Shown: positions 17,187 through 26,396 of the stretch, piece by piece | Numbering within the stretch: position 1 is the first letter of the stretch | Layout of the letters: each line of letters opens with the position of its first letter | DNA from: JAIQET01 sp035542575 | GTDB lineage: Bacteria > Acidobacteriota > Terriglobia > Terriglobales > Acidobacteriaceae | Direction: 5' to 3' | Assembly: GCA_035542575.1 (NCBI GenBank) | Contig: DATKLE010000101.1 | Coordinates: forward strand, 3,293-67,292 | Length of the DNA stretch: 64,000 nt | Translations under genes and position numbers: made by a program | The notes under the pieces: model-generated | What the model was told of the DNA's origin: nothing | The model's input: only the letters and a program-made list of their open reading frames with translations | The model's database searches: none

Positions 17187-18428
17187 TCAGGGTTGAGATG
17201 ATTCGGTTGCGTTGAGGCCGGCGCGCTTTGCCAGTGCGGCAAGAAATTCGTCGAGCCCATCGATCTTCGCCGGCCCGCCTTGCGCCATCTCCTTGCTTCC
17301 TCCACCCCGTCCCCCAAGCTGCGCCAAAGCTTCTCTCATGAGCGCGCCCATATCGAATGGCTGACCTGCCGATTCCGCAAAAACCAGGGCCGGGGGACTG
17401 GCGGTGGAGCTCAGCAATGCGATCACCGAGGCACTCTGGCGGGTGAGGCGTTGCGCCAACAACTTGATGAACGTCACATCACGATCCGGATAACTGCGAA
17501 TAACGACCTTGCGGCCACCGCTCTCCGGGGTTTCCGTCAGCAGGCGGGTGGCGTGCGCATCAGCCAACTCTTCCAGCAGCTGCTCGCGCGCCTTGCGCGC
17601 TGCGCGGGACTCTTCCTGCATTTTGCGGATCTGTTGCGGAACATCGCGCAAATGACTGGACAAAAGGCCGGCGGTCTCGGTGAGCGTGGCGTAGTCGTCG
17701 CGCGCGGTGCTGACGGCCCGTTTGCCGCAAACAAATTCGACGCGCCAGCCCTGCTTCACTCTTTCGGTTTTGCGCAGCAGGATGCAGCCAATCTGCCCGG
17801 TTCCGCTGACGTGGGTGCCGCCGCAGGCGGTCAGGTCGAAATCGCTGATCTCGATCAGCCGCAGCTGGTCCCTCTCCATGGGCGGCAGCTTGCGCACGCC
17901 CAGGTCGCGCGCCTCGTCCTGGGTGACAAAACGTACCACCACCGGACGATTCTCCATCACCACATCGTTGGCCAGCACCTCGGCGGCTTCCACCTGCTGC
18001 GGGGACAGGCTTTTGGTATCCAGATCAATTGAGCAGTACTCCGCACCCATGTGGAAGGAGACCGTGGGCATGTTGAATAGGCGCACGAAGGCGGCGGACA
18101 GCACGTGCTGACCCGAGTGCTGCTGCATGTGGTCGTGGCGACGCTCCCCATCAATCAGGCCGTGGATGCGAGCTCCCTGCTCAATCGCAGGTCTATGCTC
18201 CAGGTAGTGCAGGATGGCACCGTCCTCGCGCTCCGCGACTTCGACCACGCGCAGCTTGCGATCTTCAGCAACAAGCCATCCGGTGTCGAACACCTGTCCG
18301 CCGCTGGTGGGATAGAAGGCGGTGCGGTCGAGAATCAGGGCAGGGCGATCCGGACTGGGCACGTCCGCCAGAACTCGCGCGTCGAATTCATAGAGGAAAG
18401 AATCGTGATAGTAAAGACGTTCAGTCAT
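17187..18428 (-). CDS. Alanyl-tRNA editing protein, AlaX-L type
   Basis: This 413-residue protein resembles the editing half of alanyl-tRNA synthetase without its catalytic part. The zinc motif is split between HMQQHSGQHVLSAAF (HxxxH) and ACGGTHVSGTGQIG (CxxxH), and the GGQ-containing YPTSGGQ block is near the N-terminus. The C-terminal part with GGRGGGSKEMAQGG is a DHHA1-type domain. Such stand-alone enzymes hydrolyse Ser or Gly wrongly attached to tRNA-Ala. ATG 18428 starts the domain directly. It follows threonine synthase on the same strand. Confidence 0.88.
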   Translation of the reverse strand: MTERLYYHDSFLYEFDARVLADVPSPDRPALILDRTAFYPTSGGQVFDTGWLVAEDRKLRVVEVAEREDGAILHYLEHRPAIEQGARIHGLIDGERRHDHMQQHSGQHVLSAAFVRLFNMPTVSFHMGAEYCSIDLDTKSLSPQQVEAAEVLANDVVMENRPVVVRFVTQDEARDLGVRKLPPMERDQLRLIEISDFDLTACGGTHVSGTGQIGCILLRKTERVKQGWRVEFVCGKRAVSTARDDYATLTETAGLLSSHLRDVPQQIRKMQEESRAARKAREQLLEELADAHATRLLTETPESGGRKVVIRSYPDRDVTFIKLLAQRLTRQSASVIALLSSTASPPALVFAESAGQPFDMGALMREALAQLGGRGGGSKEMAQGGPAKIDGLDEFLAALAKRAGLNATESSQP

Positions 18429-18501
18429 TGCGAAAGTCAACCGCCGGCACTTCTCAAAGCGTGCAGGGCTGAATGCTGAGTGTTGACCGCTGAGCGTTGG
18501 T

Positions 18502-19710
18502 TCAATACGGCCCGATGATCCCGCCAATCTGGCGCGAGGCCGGCGGCTCCGGCCGGGTATGTTGCCCGGCTTCGTCGATGACATCGAGGTACTTCAGCCC
18601 CGAGCCGGTGTTGAACAGCACAACCGTGTCGTCGGACTCGAAGAACAGGCTATCATGCAGCTTGCGATACGCGGCCAGCGCGGCCGCCCCTTCCGGCGCG
18701 GCAAAGATGCCTTCCACCTTCGCCCAGTGGCGGAGCGCATCCATGATCTCTAGGTCGGTGACCGCGATCGCTACACCACCGCTCTGGTTGAGAATATCGA
18801 GAATCAGGTAATCGCCGTATGCCTTGGGCACGCGCAAACCGGCGGCCAGCGTACTCGCATTGGGCCAAAATTCTGCGCTGGCTTTGCCTTCATCCCATGC
18901 TTTAGGGATTGGCGCACAACCGCTGGATTGTACTGCCACCATTTGGGGACGCTCGGAGCCGATCCAGCCCAGCTTCTCCATCTCGTCGAAAGCCTTCCAC
19001 ATACCGATCAACCCGACGCCACCACCGGTGGGATAGATAATGCCTTGCGGCAGGCGCCATCCCAGTTGCTCGGCCACCTCATAGCCCATGGTTTTTTTGC
19101 CCTCCACGCGGAAGGGTTCTTTGAGGGTGGAGACATCAAACCAGCCTTCGCGGTCCTTGCGGTCGGCCACCATTTTGGCGCAGTCGCTGATGAGGCCGTC
19201 CACCAGCGTGACCCTGGCGCCGTAGCTCTCGCACTCCACGCGATTGGCGAGCGGCACATCTTTGGGCATAAAGATATGGGCTTCCATATCGGCCTTGGCC
19301 GCGTAAGCAGCTAACGCGCTGGCCGCGTTTCCAGCGGAAGGAATGGCCAGCTTTTTCAGCCCGTAGGCCCGTGCCATGGTCACGGCGGCTGAGAGCCCAC
19401 GCGCCTTGAACGAACCGGTGGGGTTCAGACCTTCGTCCTTGATATACACATTGGGGAATTCCCTGCTGGCCAGCATCGGGGTAAAGCCTTCCCCCAGCGA
19501 CACCGGTTCGGCCTCGGGCAGGACCTCGGCATAGCGCCACATGCTGGGGGTCCGTCCCGCGAGCGATGAGGCCCGGAAGCCTTTCTTGATGGCCGGGAAA
19601 TCGTAGCGGGCATAGAGCACGCCGCCATCCTTGGGGCAAACGGTCTGGGGATGCTCAGCGTCGATCTGCGCGCCGCACCTTGTGCATTCCAGATAGGCGA
19701 CACGGGCCAC
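18502..19710 (-). CDS. thrC: Threonine synthase (PLP-dependent)
   Basis: This 402-residue fold-type II PLP enzyme converts O-phosphohomoserine to threonine. An N-terminal CTRCG...CPKDGG segment could bind zinc, as in many bacterial threonine synthases. The PLP lysine lies in NPTGSFKARG, PSAGNAASALAAYAA is the phosphate/substrate loop, and PTGGGVGLIGMWKAF is the Gly loop. The GTG start at 19710 gives the expected N-terminus; no strong ribosome site is visible, so the exact start is uncertain. It sits between a TPR protein and AlaX, all on the minus strand. Confidence 0.9.
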   Translation of the reverse strand: MARVAYLECTRCGAQIDAEHPQTVCPKDGGVLYARYDFPAIKKGFRASSLAGRTPSMWRYAEVLPEAEPVSLGEGFTPMLASREFPNVYIKDEGLNPTGSFKARGLSAAVTMARAYGLKKLAIPSAGNAASALAAYAAKADMEAHIFMPKDVPLANRVECESYGARVTLVDGLISDCAKMVADRKDREGWFDVSTLKEPFRVEGKKTMGYEVAEQLGWRLPQGIIYPTGGGVGLIGMWKAFDEMEKLGWIGSERPQMVAVQSSGCAPIPKAWDEGKASAEFWPNASTLAAGLRVPKAYGDYLILDILNQSGGVAIAVTDLEIMDALRHWAKVEGIFAAPEGAAALAAYRKLHDSLFFESDDTVVLFNTGSGLKYLDVIDEAGQHTRPEPPASRQIGGIIGPY

Positions 19711-19748
19711 GGGGGAAGTGTAGCACTGGGGCAGCTTTCGGCTTCTGT

Positions 19749-20495
19749 TTACCGGCTGCCGGCTGGCAGGCGCTTCAACAGTCCGTTGGCTCTGCGGAAC
19801 CACGGGCGCTCGCGCCGCTTCAGATAGCCGGGCATGGTGGGCTTCTTGGCCAGGATGCGCTGCGCCCACTCGCGGGCCTCGGCCTGCCGCCCCTGGGATG
19901 CCAGAAACGTCGCGTAATTGTAGTAAGTCTCCGACAGCGTGGAGATCTTCGTGGCTTGCTGGAACAAAGCCTCAGCCTTGTCCGGCTGTCCAGCGTTGGC
20001 ATAGGCGTGGGCCAACAGCCCGACGGCGCGGTGAAAATCGTATTTCGGATCGCGCCCGACCACTCCCTCCAAGTCGGGTAGGGCGGCCGCAAAGTCACCC
20101 ATTTGTATCTCGGTAATTCCCCGCCGATAGAACGGATCGGGGGAATCGGTGCGGGAGGAGATGGAGTGGTCATAACACTGACGGGCCCGCGCGTAGTTCC
20201 CTTCCTCGAGGTAAAGGTCCGCCAGTTCTTCGTAATTTCCTGCGGAGGGATTGTCCAGGATGGCCGCCTCGAGTTCACGAATCCTGCGGCGCCGCGGGAA
20301 GACCTTGAATGACTGCCGCAACAGGCCCGCGTCGGGGATGACTTCGACCGCAATGTAGATCAACGCCCCCATGGGCCCGAGGAAGATGATGATCCAGAGC
20401 CAGTAGGTGTCGGGGCGGCGGCGGATGAAGTGCACGATGGCCAGCCCCTGCAGAATGAGACCCCACGGATATAGGAGAAACAGCAGCGATCCCAT
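19749..20495 (-). CDS. Membrane-anchored TPR protein
   Basis: The 248-residue product starts with two hydrophobic helices (MGSLLFLLYPWGLILQGLAI and WLWIIIFLGPMGALIYIAV), then carries a cytoplasmic region with several tetratricopeptide repeats (for example NYEELADLYLEEGNYARARQ and LLAHAYANAGQPDKAEALF). The topology resembles PspD/YbbN-like scaffold proteins, but I cannot name the family. It ends in a basic tail. It is the first gene of a probable TPR-thrC-AlaX transcript, with 38 bases between it and thrC. Confidence 0.8.
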   Translation of the reverse strand: MGSLLFLLYPWGLILQGLAIVHFIRRRPDTYWLWIIIFLGPMGALIYIAVEVIPDAGLLRQSFKVFPRRRRIRELEAAILDNPSAGNYEELADLYLEEGNYARARQCYDHSISSRTDSPDPFYRRGITEIQMGDFAAALPDLEGVVGRDPKYDFHRAVGLLAHAYANAGQPDKAEALFQQATKISTLSETYYNYATFLASQGRQAEAREWAQRILAKKPTMPGYLKRRERPWFRRANGLLKRLPAGSR

Positions 20496-20584
20496 GCTTG
20501 TTGCGCACTATAGCACGGGGCGGTGTGCCGCACGCCCGATGGCCTCCTGTCGCGTTCAAGTGTCACCGCTCCGGCGCAACCCGG

Positions 20585-21439
20585 ATGCTAGAATTCTTTA
20601 TCGTGAAGCTGCCCATTCGCCTGCTGGCCGTTGATATTGACGGCACCCTGCTGAACCCCGAGTTTCAGATCTCCGAGGCCGATATGGCGGCGCTGCGCCG
20701 CGCTCACCAGGAAGGCATCGAGATCATCGTAGTGACCGGGCGGCGGCATACCTTCGCTCTGCCTATCGTGCGGCAACTGGATTTCGATCTCTGGCTGATC
20801 AGCTCCAATGGCGCCATCACCCGCTCGCTGTCGGGCGAAACCTTCCACCGAGATTTGCTCCCTGCCGCCACGTGCCGCAAGCTCTGCCATGCCATGCATG
20901 ATTTTCGTAGCAACACGGTCTTGACCTTCGACGTCGAGACCAAGGGGGCCATCGTCCTTGAGCGCATGGATGAGCTGACGGCCAGCATCCAGCGCTGGCT
21001 GGAAAAGAACCTGCAGTACATTGATTTCGTCATCCCGATCGAGCGGTCCCTGACCAGCGACCCGGTGCAGGCCATGTTTTGCGGTCCCATCGAGCGCATG
21101 CACCAAGCCCTGAAGGCCCTGTCACACAGCGGCCTGGAGAACCAGATCACGGTGCTGCGCACGGAGTACCCCATCCGCGATCTGTCCATTGTGGACATCC
21201 TGAACCACGGCTGTTCCAAGGGACACGCTCTGGAACGATGGGCCAGTTACCGCAGCATCCCCCGCGAACAGGTCATGGCCATTGGTGACAATTACAACGA
21301 CATCGAGATGCTTGCCTTCGCCGGACTGCCGTTTATCATGGGAAATGCATCCGAGGAGTTACGGCGCAACGGCTGGGCGGTCACCCGGTCGAACGCCGAA
21401 AGCGGCGTGGCTGCGGCCATCGAGCAGGTGCTTTCGTAG
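20585..21439 (+). CDS. Cof-type HAD-IIB phosphatase
   Basis: This 284-residue haloacid dehalogenase-superfamily protein has the nucleophile motif LLAVDIDGTLLNPE, motif II VVTGRR, a cap domain in the middle, the Lys of motif III in CSKGHALERWA, and motif IV IGDNYNDIEMLAFAGL. Relatives dephosphorylate sugar phosphates, FMN or other small metabolites; the substrate is not readable. The ATG at 20585 is chosen; a GTG at 20603 is also possible and gives a slightly shorter N-terminus closer to the family average. It is divergent from the TPR gene. Confidence 0.9.
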   Translation: MLEFFIVKLPIRLLAVDIDGTLLNPEFQISEADMAALRRAHQEGIEIIVVTGRRHTFALPIVRQLDFDLWLISSNGAITRSLSGETFHRDLLPAATCRKLCHAMHDFRSNTVLTFDVETKGAIVLERMDELTASIQRWLEKNLQYIDFVIPIERSLTSDPVQAMFCGPIERMHQALKALSHSGLENQITVLRTEYPIRDLSIVDILNHGCSKGHALERWASYRSIPREQVMAIGDNYNDIEMLAFAGLPFIMGNASEELRRNGWAVTRSNAESGVAAAIEQVLS

Positions 21440-21476
21440 CACCGCCGTCCCGCGGTCGCGGTTCGGGGTATTGGGG

Positions 21477-22187
21477 ATGTGCAAGCGAAGTAAATTCGGG
21501 CTGGGCCTGATTTTGCTCCTGGTGGCGGGCTCCGCTCCGGCCTCCGACCTCGCCATCCTCCGCAACGGCTTCACCATCCGTCACGAGCGGCGCGAAGTAT
21601 TGGGGACAGTCACGCGTCTCTATCCTTCCGCCAGCCGTGACAGCTACATTGACATTCCTACCGACCAGATCGACCACTTCGAGAAAGACCTATGGAGTCC
21701 GCCCGCCGCGCGCGCAGGAACCCGCCCGGAGATGCTCCACGAGGTCATCACCGAGGCCAGCGGCCGCCACCATCTTGATCCCGACCTGGTCAGCAGCGTG
21801 ATCCGCGCGGAAAGTGGATTCAATCCACGCGCGGTATCTGCCAAAGGCGCCCAGGGCCTGATGCAACTCATGCCGCAGACCGCGTCGCAATTGGGGGTGG
21901 CGGACACGTTCGACCCCAACGCCAACGTCGAAGGCGGCGCGCGCTACCTGCGCGAACTTCTGGAGCGCTACAACTTCGATCTGATCAAGGCGCTCGCCGC
22001 GTATAACGCCGGCCCGCAACGGGTGGAACAATATCGCGGTCTGCCTACGTACTACGAGACGCGTGTCTATGTGTCCAGAGTCATCCGCGACTTCAACCGC
22101 AAAAAGCTGGCGGAAAAAAAGGCCGCGACCACCAATGCCCGCAAGAAGAAAGCGGCGCCGCGAATGATGCAGGCAGCATCGCAGTAA
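21477..22187 (+). CDS. Secreted lytic transglycosylase (SLT domain)
   Basis: This 236-residue protein has a signal peptide (to about residue 23) and a C-terminal soluble-lytic-transglycosylase domain: SSVIRAESGFNPRAVSAKGA contains the catalytic Glu, followed by GLMQLMPQTA and KALAAYNAGPQRVEQY. It cleaves peptidoglycan glycan strands with formation of anhydromuropeptides. Between them is a roughly 70-residue region that may bind other partners. The tail is very basic (KKLAEKKAATTNARKKKAAP), which would favour binding to the acidic cell wall. It starts 37 bases after the HAD gene. Confidence 0.91.
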   Translation: MCKRSKFGLGLILLLVAGSAPASDLAILRNGFTIRHERREVLGTVTRLYPSASRDSYIDIPTDQIDHFEKDLWSPPAARAGTRPEMLHEVITEASGRHHLDPDLVSSVIRAESGFNPRAVSAKGAQGLMQLMPQTASQLGVADTFDPNANVEGGARYLRELLERYNFDLIKALAAYNAGPQRVEQYRGLPTYYETRVYVSRVIRDFNRKKLAEKKAATTNARKKKAAPRMMQAASQ

Positions 22188-22371
22188 CAGTTCTCAGCCA
22201 ATGCTGGTTTGCGCGACTGTCAGTGTCAAGCTGGAGCTGTAAATCCTACGCCCGACGGCACAGGGCGGATACCTGACGGCTGGTCCTGCGTTGACCTTCC
22301 CCTCCCGCTCATATACCTTGGCAGGGGCGTGCTAATGCTCTCATTCTAGCTTCGCCTTCTATATCCTTTAG

Positions 22372-23433
22372 ATGAGCAGAAAACGCATTCTTATCTACGC
22401 CGGCGGGATCGTAATTCTCGCCGTTCTTTTTTATCTGCAGTTCCGCACCTGGCGGGATTTCGATTGGGCCCGGTTTGCCGGCGAGATTCATGCCATCCAC
22501 TGGGTGCACATTGTGCACGCGGTGGCTCTTATCTACCTGGCGTACGGCATGCGGGCCATCCGCTGGAAGATCTTTCTCCGCCCGGTGAAATCCACCTCTT
22601 CACTCAAGATGGTGGCGCCGACCCTGATCGGATTTACCGGACTGGCCCTATTAGGCCGCCCGGGCGAGCTGATCCGGCCCTATCTGATCGCCCGGCGCGA
22701 GCAACTTACCTTTTCGTCGCAGTTGGCGGTGTGGGCCGTAGAACGGATCTTCGACATCGGCGCCTTTACGGTGTTGCTGGTGGTGGCTGCGTTCCTAGCC
22801 ACTGCGCCCAAACGGCTCTCCTACTACGGCAGTTTTCGTGAGGCTGGAATCATCTTCACGCTCCTGGTGGTGGGACTGACGCTGGCCGCGGTTGCTGTAA
22901 GCCGGAGCGGAGAGGCCCTGGCGCTCTGGGTCGAGCACCGCTTCGCTCACCATGCTACCCGTCTGGGACACCGCATCGCTTTGCGCATTCGCGAGTTTCG
23001 CGGCGGGCTCAACACCATTCACGGCCCCGCCTCCCTGGCGTGGCTGATCGCCGTCTCGATCATCATGTGGTGCATGATTGCGGTGGCCTACAAGGAAACG
23101 GCTCTGGCCTATGGCGCCCAAGAGTTGCGCATTCCCCAGACCCAGATCCTGCTGCTCATGGGATCGAGCATGGTGGGATCGCTGGTGCAGTTACCCGGCG
23201 TCGGGGGCGGCTCGCAACTGGCCACCATCGCTGCGCTCGAGCATATCTTTGGCGTTCCTAAGGAACTGGCAGCCAGTTGCGGAATCATGCTGTGGCTGGT
23301 CACCTTTGTTGCGGTGGTGCCCACGGGCCTGTTTCTGGCCCACCGCGAACGGCTATCGCTCCGCAAACTTTCCAAAGAAAGCCACCGCGAAGAGGCCGAA
23401 GTCAGCATCCTGCCCTCGCCGCCCTCCGCCTGA
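22372..23433 (+). CDS. UPF0104 / flippase-like integral membrane protein
   Basis: This 353-residue protein has about eight hydrophobic helices and belongs to the lysylphosphatidylglycerol-synthase TM-region family (UPF0104, also called AglD2-like). Visible blocks are MRAIRWKIFLRPV, LALLGRPGELIRPYLIARRE and AVERIFDIGAF, with PGVGGGSQLATIAAL near the C-terminal third. Without the soluble MprF catalytic domain it is more probably a lipid translocase or a partner in lipid or hopanoid export. The substrate cannot be inferred. It lies before nrdR on the same strand, 82 bases apart. Confidence 0.82.
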   Translation: MSRKRILIYAGGIVILAVLFYLQFRTWRDFDWARFAGEIHAIHWVHIVHAVALIYLAYGMRAIRWKIFLRPVKSTSSLKMVAPTLIGFTGLALLGRPGELIRPYLIARREQLTFSSQLAVWAVERIFDIGAFTVLLVVAAFLATAPKRLSYYGSFREAGIIFTLLVVGLTLAAVAVSRSGEALALWVEHRFAHHATRLGHRIALRIREFRGGLNTIHGPASLAWLIAVSIIMWCMIAVAYKETALAYGAQELRIPQTQILLLMGSSMVGSLVQLPGVGGGSQLATIAALEHIFGVPKELAASCGIMLWLVTFVAVVPTGLFLAHRERLSLRKLSKESHREEAEVSILPSPPSA

Positions 23434-23515
23434 CGACAAACTCAACCGCCCGAACCTCATGCGGAACTCGGATGGGCATAATCCTGCTGCTACAATGCCC
23501 TCAGTCCCAAGCTCT

Positions 23516-24007
23516 ATGAAGTGTCCTTTCTGCGGGTTCGCAAATGACAAGGTGGTGGATTCGCGCGAGAGCAAGGAAGCCGAGTCCATCCGCCGCCGCC
23601 GCGAATGCCTGAAGTGCGGCAAGCGCTTCACCACCTACGAGCGCATTGATGAGATTCCCTACATGGTGGTCAAGAAGGACGGCCGGCGGGAGAAATTCGA
23701 CCGCCAGAAGGTGCTCAACGGCCTGCTGCGGGCCTGCGAAAAGCGGCCCGTCCCCATCAGCAAGCTGGAACAGATTGTGAACGAGGCGGAAAGCTTCGTG
23801 ATCGAGTCGCCCGAGCGCGAGCGCAAGACCAGCGAACTGGGCGAACTCATCATGAACCGGCTGCGCAAGTACGACAAGGTGGCGTATGTCCGCTTCGCTT
23901 CGGTTTATTTGGACTTCAAGGATGTGCAGGAGTTCATGGCAGAGTTGAAAGATCTGCTGAAGACGAAGGAACCGGAGACCAAAGGCAAGAGCGCGAGGAC
24001 ACAGTAG
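23516..24007 (+). CDS. nrdR: NrdR transcriptional repressor of ribonucleotide reductases
   Basis: This 163-residue protein has the NrdR layout: a zinc ribbon with MKCPFCGFANDKVVDSR and CLKCGKRFTTYER (two CxxC pairs), then an ATP-cone from about residue 50 (VVKKDGRREKFDRQKVLNGL). NrdR senses dATP/ATP and represses ribonucleotide reductase genes by binding NrdR boxes. An in-frame ATG at 23495 would add seven residues, but family members start at MKCPFCG, so 23516 is chosen. A hairpin repeat follows the gene. Confidence 0.94.
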   Translation: MKCPFCGFANDKVVDSRESKEAESIRRRRECLKCGKRFTTYERIDEIPYMVVKKDGRREKFDRQKVLNGLLRACEKRPVPISKLEQIVNEAESFVIESPERERKTSELGELIMNRLRKYDKVAYVRFASVYLDFKDVQEFMAELKDLLKTKEPETKGKSARTQ

Positions 24008-24009
24008 CG

Positions 24010-24053
24010 AGTAGTGGGTAGCGAGGAACCACTTGCCCTCGCTGCTCACTACT
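24010..24053. repeat. Imperfect inverted repeat between nrdR and the NAD-type dehydrogenase
   Basis: AGTAGTGGGTAGCGAGG (24010-24026) and CCTCGCTGCTCACTACT (24037-24053) pair over 17 bases with two mismatches and a ten-base loop. The word style (tagcgagtagtgg) resembles other spacer repeats in this window, at 29522-29586 and 45835-45865. It may form a strong hairpin in the transcript, but no T-tract follows. Confidence 0.5.
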
Positions 24054-24075
24054 GACCGCTGGCGACTCTTTGGAT

Positions 24076-25119
24076 ATGGTCCACAAAGTCACCCTGATTC
24101 CCGGCGATGGCATTGGCCCCGAGGTCACCAATGCCGCCGTGCGCATTCTCGAGGCCACCGGCCTGAAGTTCGAGTGGGAGAGCTTTGAGGCCGGCGCCGA
24201 GGCTTACGAAAAATATCACGAGTACATTCCCAAGGAACTGGTCGAGTCCATCGAACGCACCCACGTTGGGCTGAAGGGACCAGTCACCACTCCCATCGGT
24301 GGGGGCTTTGCCAGCATCAACGTCGAGTTGCGCAAGCGCTTCGAGCTTTATGCCAACTTCCGTCCCATCCGCAACCTGCCGCACATTCCGACCCGTTATC
24401 CCGACGTAGACCTCATCATTGTGCGGGAAAACACCGAAGGGCTCTACTCCGGGATCGAGCACGAAGTGGTTCCGGGCGTGGTCGAAAGCCTGAAGATCAT
24501 GACCGAGAAGGCGAGCACGCGCATCGCGCGCTTTGCCTTTGAATACGCCCGCAAGAACGAGCGCAAAAAGATCCACGCCATCCACAAGGCCAACATCATG
24601 AAGCTTTCCGACGGCCTTTTCTTGCGCTGCGCGCGCAACGTCGCCAAGGAATATCCGGAGATCACCTATGGCGAGCACATTGTGGACAACACCTGCATGC
24701 AGCTGGTGATGAATCCCTATCAGTACGACATGCTGCTGATGGAGAACCTCTACGGCGACATCCTCTCCGACCTGTGCGCCGCCTTTGTGGGCGGGCTGGG
24801 ATTTGTCCCCGGCGCGAATTTTGGCGACCACTGCGCCATTTTTGAGGCGGTGCATGGCTCCGCGCCCGATATCGCGGGCAAGAACCTCGCCAATCCCACG
24901 GCCGTACTTCGTTCTGGTCTGCTCATGCTGCGCCACCTGGGCGAATACGAGGCGGCGCTCAGGATCCGCAACGCGCTGGAGAAGGTCTACCGTACCCGCG
25001 AGAAGCTTACCCGCGATGTGGGCGGTATGGCCGGAACCTCGCAGTTCGCTGACTCGGTGATCGAAGCGATGGAGTCCCAGGACAGAGTGCAACCGGCCGC
25101 GGAGCCTTCCCGCGCTTAG
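24076..25119 (+). CDS. Isocitrate/isopropylmalate dehydrogenase family protein, probably NAD-dependent isocitrate dehydrogenase
   Basis: This 347-residue beta-decarboxylating dehydrogenase has TLIPGDGIGPEV at the N-terminus, GPVTTPIGGGFASINVELRK in the substrate loop, IVRENTEGLYSGIEHEV, the catalytic Tyr/Lys region (NIMKLSDGLFL) and the Asp metal ligands in LLMENLYGDILSDLCAAFVG. The SINV loop suggests isocitrate and not isopropylmalate as substrate. No leu genes are nearby. A TTG at 24070 is an alternative start; the ATG at 24076 is chosen as the usual N-terminus. It is a paralogue of the 474-residue NADP-type enzyme near the left end. Confidence 0.84.
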   Translation: MVHKVTLIPGDGIGPEVTNAAVRILEATGLKFEWESFEAGAEAYEKYHEYIPKELVESIERTHVGLKGPVTTPIGGGFASINVELRKRFELYANFRPIRNLPHIPTRYPDVDLIIVRENTEGLYSGIEHEVVPGVVESLKIMTEKASTRIARFAFEYARKNERKKIHAIHKANIMKLSDGLFLRCARNVAKEYPEITYGEHIVDNTCMQLVMNPYQYDMLLMENLYGDILSDLCAAFVGGLGFVPGANFGDHCAIFEAVHGSAPDIAGKNLANPTAVLRSGLLMLRHLGEYEAALRIRNALEKVYRTREKLTRDVGGMAGTSQFADSVIEAMESQDRVQPAAEPSRA

Positions 25120-25285
25120 GCATCGTTTTCTAGTTGCGGAATCTGGCAATTTGGTTACCGCCTTCCGTCCGTCTGCGAACTGTGCAATCACCCTATGCCC
25201 AAATTACGAGACATTCGCGCGTTCCCGCGTTGACCGCCCTGTCTCGATTGCGGTAACATCCCCTTTCTTCTGGGGAACCTGGGGG

Positions 25286-26296
25286 ATGGCAACGACAACG
25301 CGGCGCGTAGGGGTAGTTCTGTTTCAGCTCGGCGGGCCTGATACGCTGGAAGCCATAGAACCTTTCCTTTTCAATCTTTTCTGCGATCCCGACATTATTG
25401 ATTTTCCCTTCGCCCGCATCGGGCGCAAACCCCTGGCCAAGCTGATTTCCACGACTCGGGCCAGGAAGGTCCAGCACCACTATTCGGTGATCGGTGGCGG
25501 CTCACCCATTCGCCGCTTCACCGAGCAGCAGGCCCGTACATTGCAATTCAAGTTGGCGGAATCCGGTCTCGATGCCCGGTGTTTCGTCGCCATGCGTTAC
25601 TGGCATCCGTTTACGTCTGAAGCAATCGAGCATCTCCGCGCAGCCCAGTGTGAAGAAGTTGTCTTGCTGCCGATGTACCCGCACTACTCCAGCACCACCA
25701 CCGGCAGCAGTCTCAACGAATGGCGGCGCCAGTTTCACGACGATCTGCCTGTGCATTGCATCGCGCCTTTCTACCGGCACCCACTTTATCTCGACGCGTT
25801 GGTTGAACGAGTGAACGAAGCGCTGGTCCGCTTCCCCGCTCCTGAGCAGGCGGAACTGGTATTCAGTGCCCATAGTGTTCCGCTGGCGGTCATCGAGAAG
25901 GGCGACCCTTATCAGCGGCAGATTGAAGAGACGGTCGAACTGCTCATGCAGGGCGGAGGATGGCCCAATCATTACCGTCTCTGCTACCAGAGCAAAGTGG
26001 GCGCCAGCAAGTGGCTGCAGCCTTCGCTGCGCCAGACCTTGCGAAGACTCTCCGCGGAGAAGGTGCGCGACGTGTGCATCGTGCCCATTTCTTTTGTCTC
26101 CGACCATGTGGAGACGCTGGGAGAGATCGACCACGAGGCGCGGGCGGAGGCGCGGGCCCTGGGGATCGAACATTTCCAGATGACGTCCGGCTTGAACGAC
26201 TCGCCCACGTTCATTGCCGCTCTGGTCGAACTGGTGGGCGCGGCCGTGGGCCTCGACCTGCGCCGAGAGTCCCCTCGCCTGGTGGCGGCGGACTGA
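25286..26296 (+). CDS. hemH: Ferrochelatase
   Basis: This 336-residue protein inserts iron into a porphyrin in the last steps of heme synthesis. Family blocks are VVLFQLGGPDTLEAIEPFL at the N-terminus, GGGSPIRRFTEQQ, VAMRYWHPFTSEAI, LPMYPHYSSTTTGSS, the metal-site FSAHSVPLAVIEKGDPY with its invariant His, and VVIPISFVSDHVETL-type residues (seen as VCIVPISFVSDHVETLGEID). The ATG at 25286 is preceded by GGGGG; upstream in-frame sequence lacks family similarity. It stands just before the bc/octaheme cytochrome cluster, which will need much heme. Confidence 0.94.
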   Translation: MATTTRRVGVVLFQLGGPDTLEAIEPFLFNLFCDPDIIDFPFARIGRKPLAKLISTTRARKVQHHYSVIGGGSPIRRFTEQQARTLQFKLAESGLDARCFVAMRYWHPFTSEAIEHLRAAQCEEVVLLPMYPHYSSTTTGSSLNEWRRQFHDDLPVHCIAPFYRHPLYLDALVERVNEALVRFPAPEQAELVFSAHSVPLAVIEKGDPYQRQIEETVELLMQGGGWPNHYRLCYQSKVGASKWLQPSLRQTLRRLSAEKVRDVCIVPISFVSDHVETLGEIDHEARAEARALGIEHFQMTSGLNDSPTFIAALVELVGAAVGLDLRRESPRLVAAD

Positions 26297-26324
26297 GTCG
26301 CGGGACGAGACAAGGTTGGTATCA

Positions 26325-26378
26325 GGGCACAGCTTTAGCTGTACCGCTGGGTTTAAGGGAACGCGCGGCCTCAGCCGC
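26325..26378. repeat. REP-like hairpins upstream of the Rieske gene
   Basis: Two hairpins follow one another. The first pairs GGCACAGCT with AGCTGTACC (26326-26345, one mismatch). The second pairs GCGGC with GCCGC (26365-26378). They fill the 100-base spacer between ferrochelatase and the Rieske gene and resemble short palindromic elements found elsewhere in this window, such as 28504-28579. Confidence 0.45.
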
Positions 26379-26396
26379 TGCGAAGGATAAGAACGG

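Noticed and set aside
22188..22371. Possible tRNA or small RNA in the gap before the UPF0104 gene
   Set aside because: No cloverleaf, no T-loop GTTCGA-type sequence and no terminator were found.
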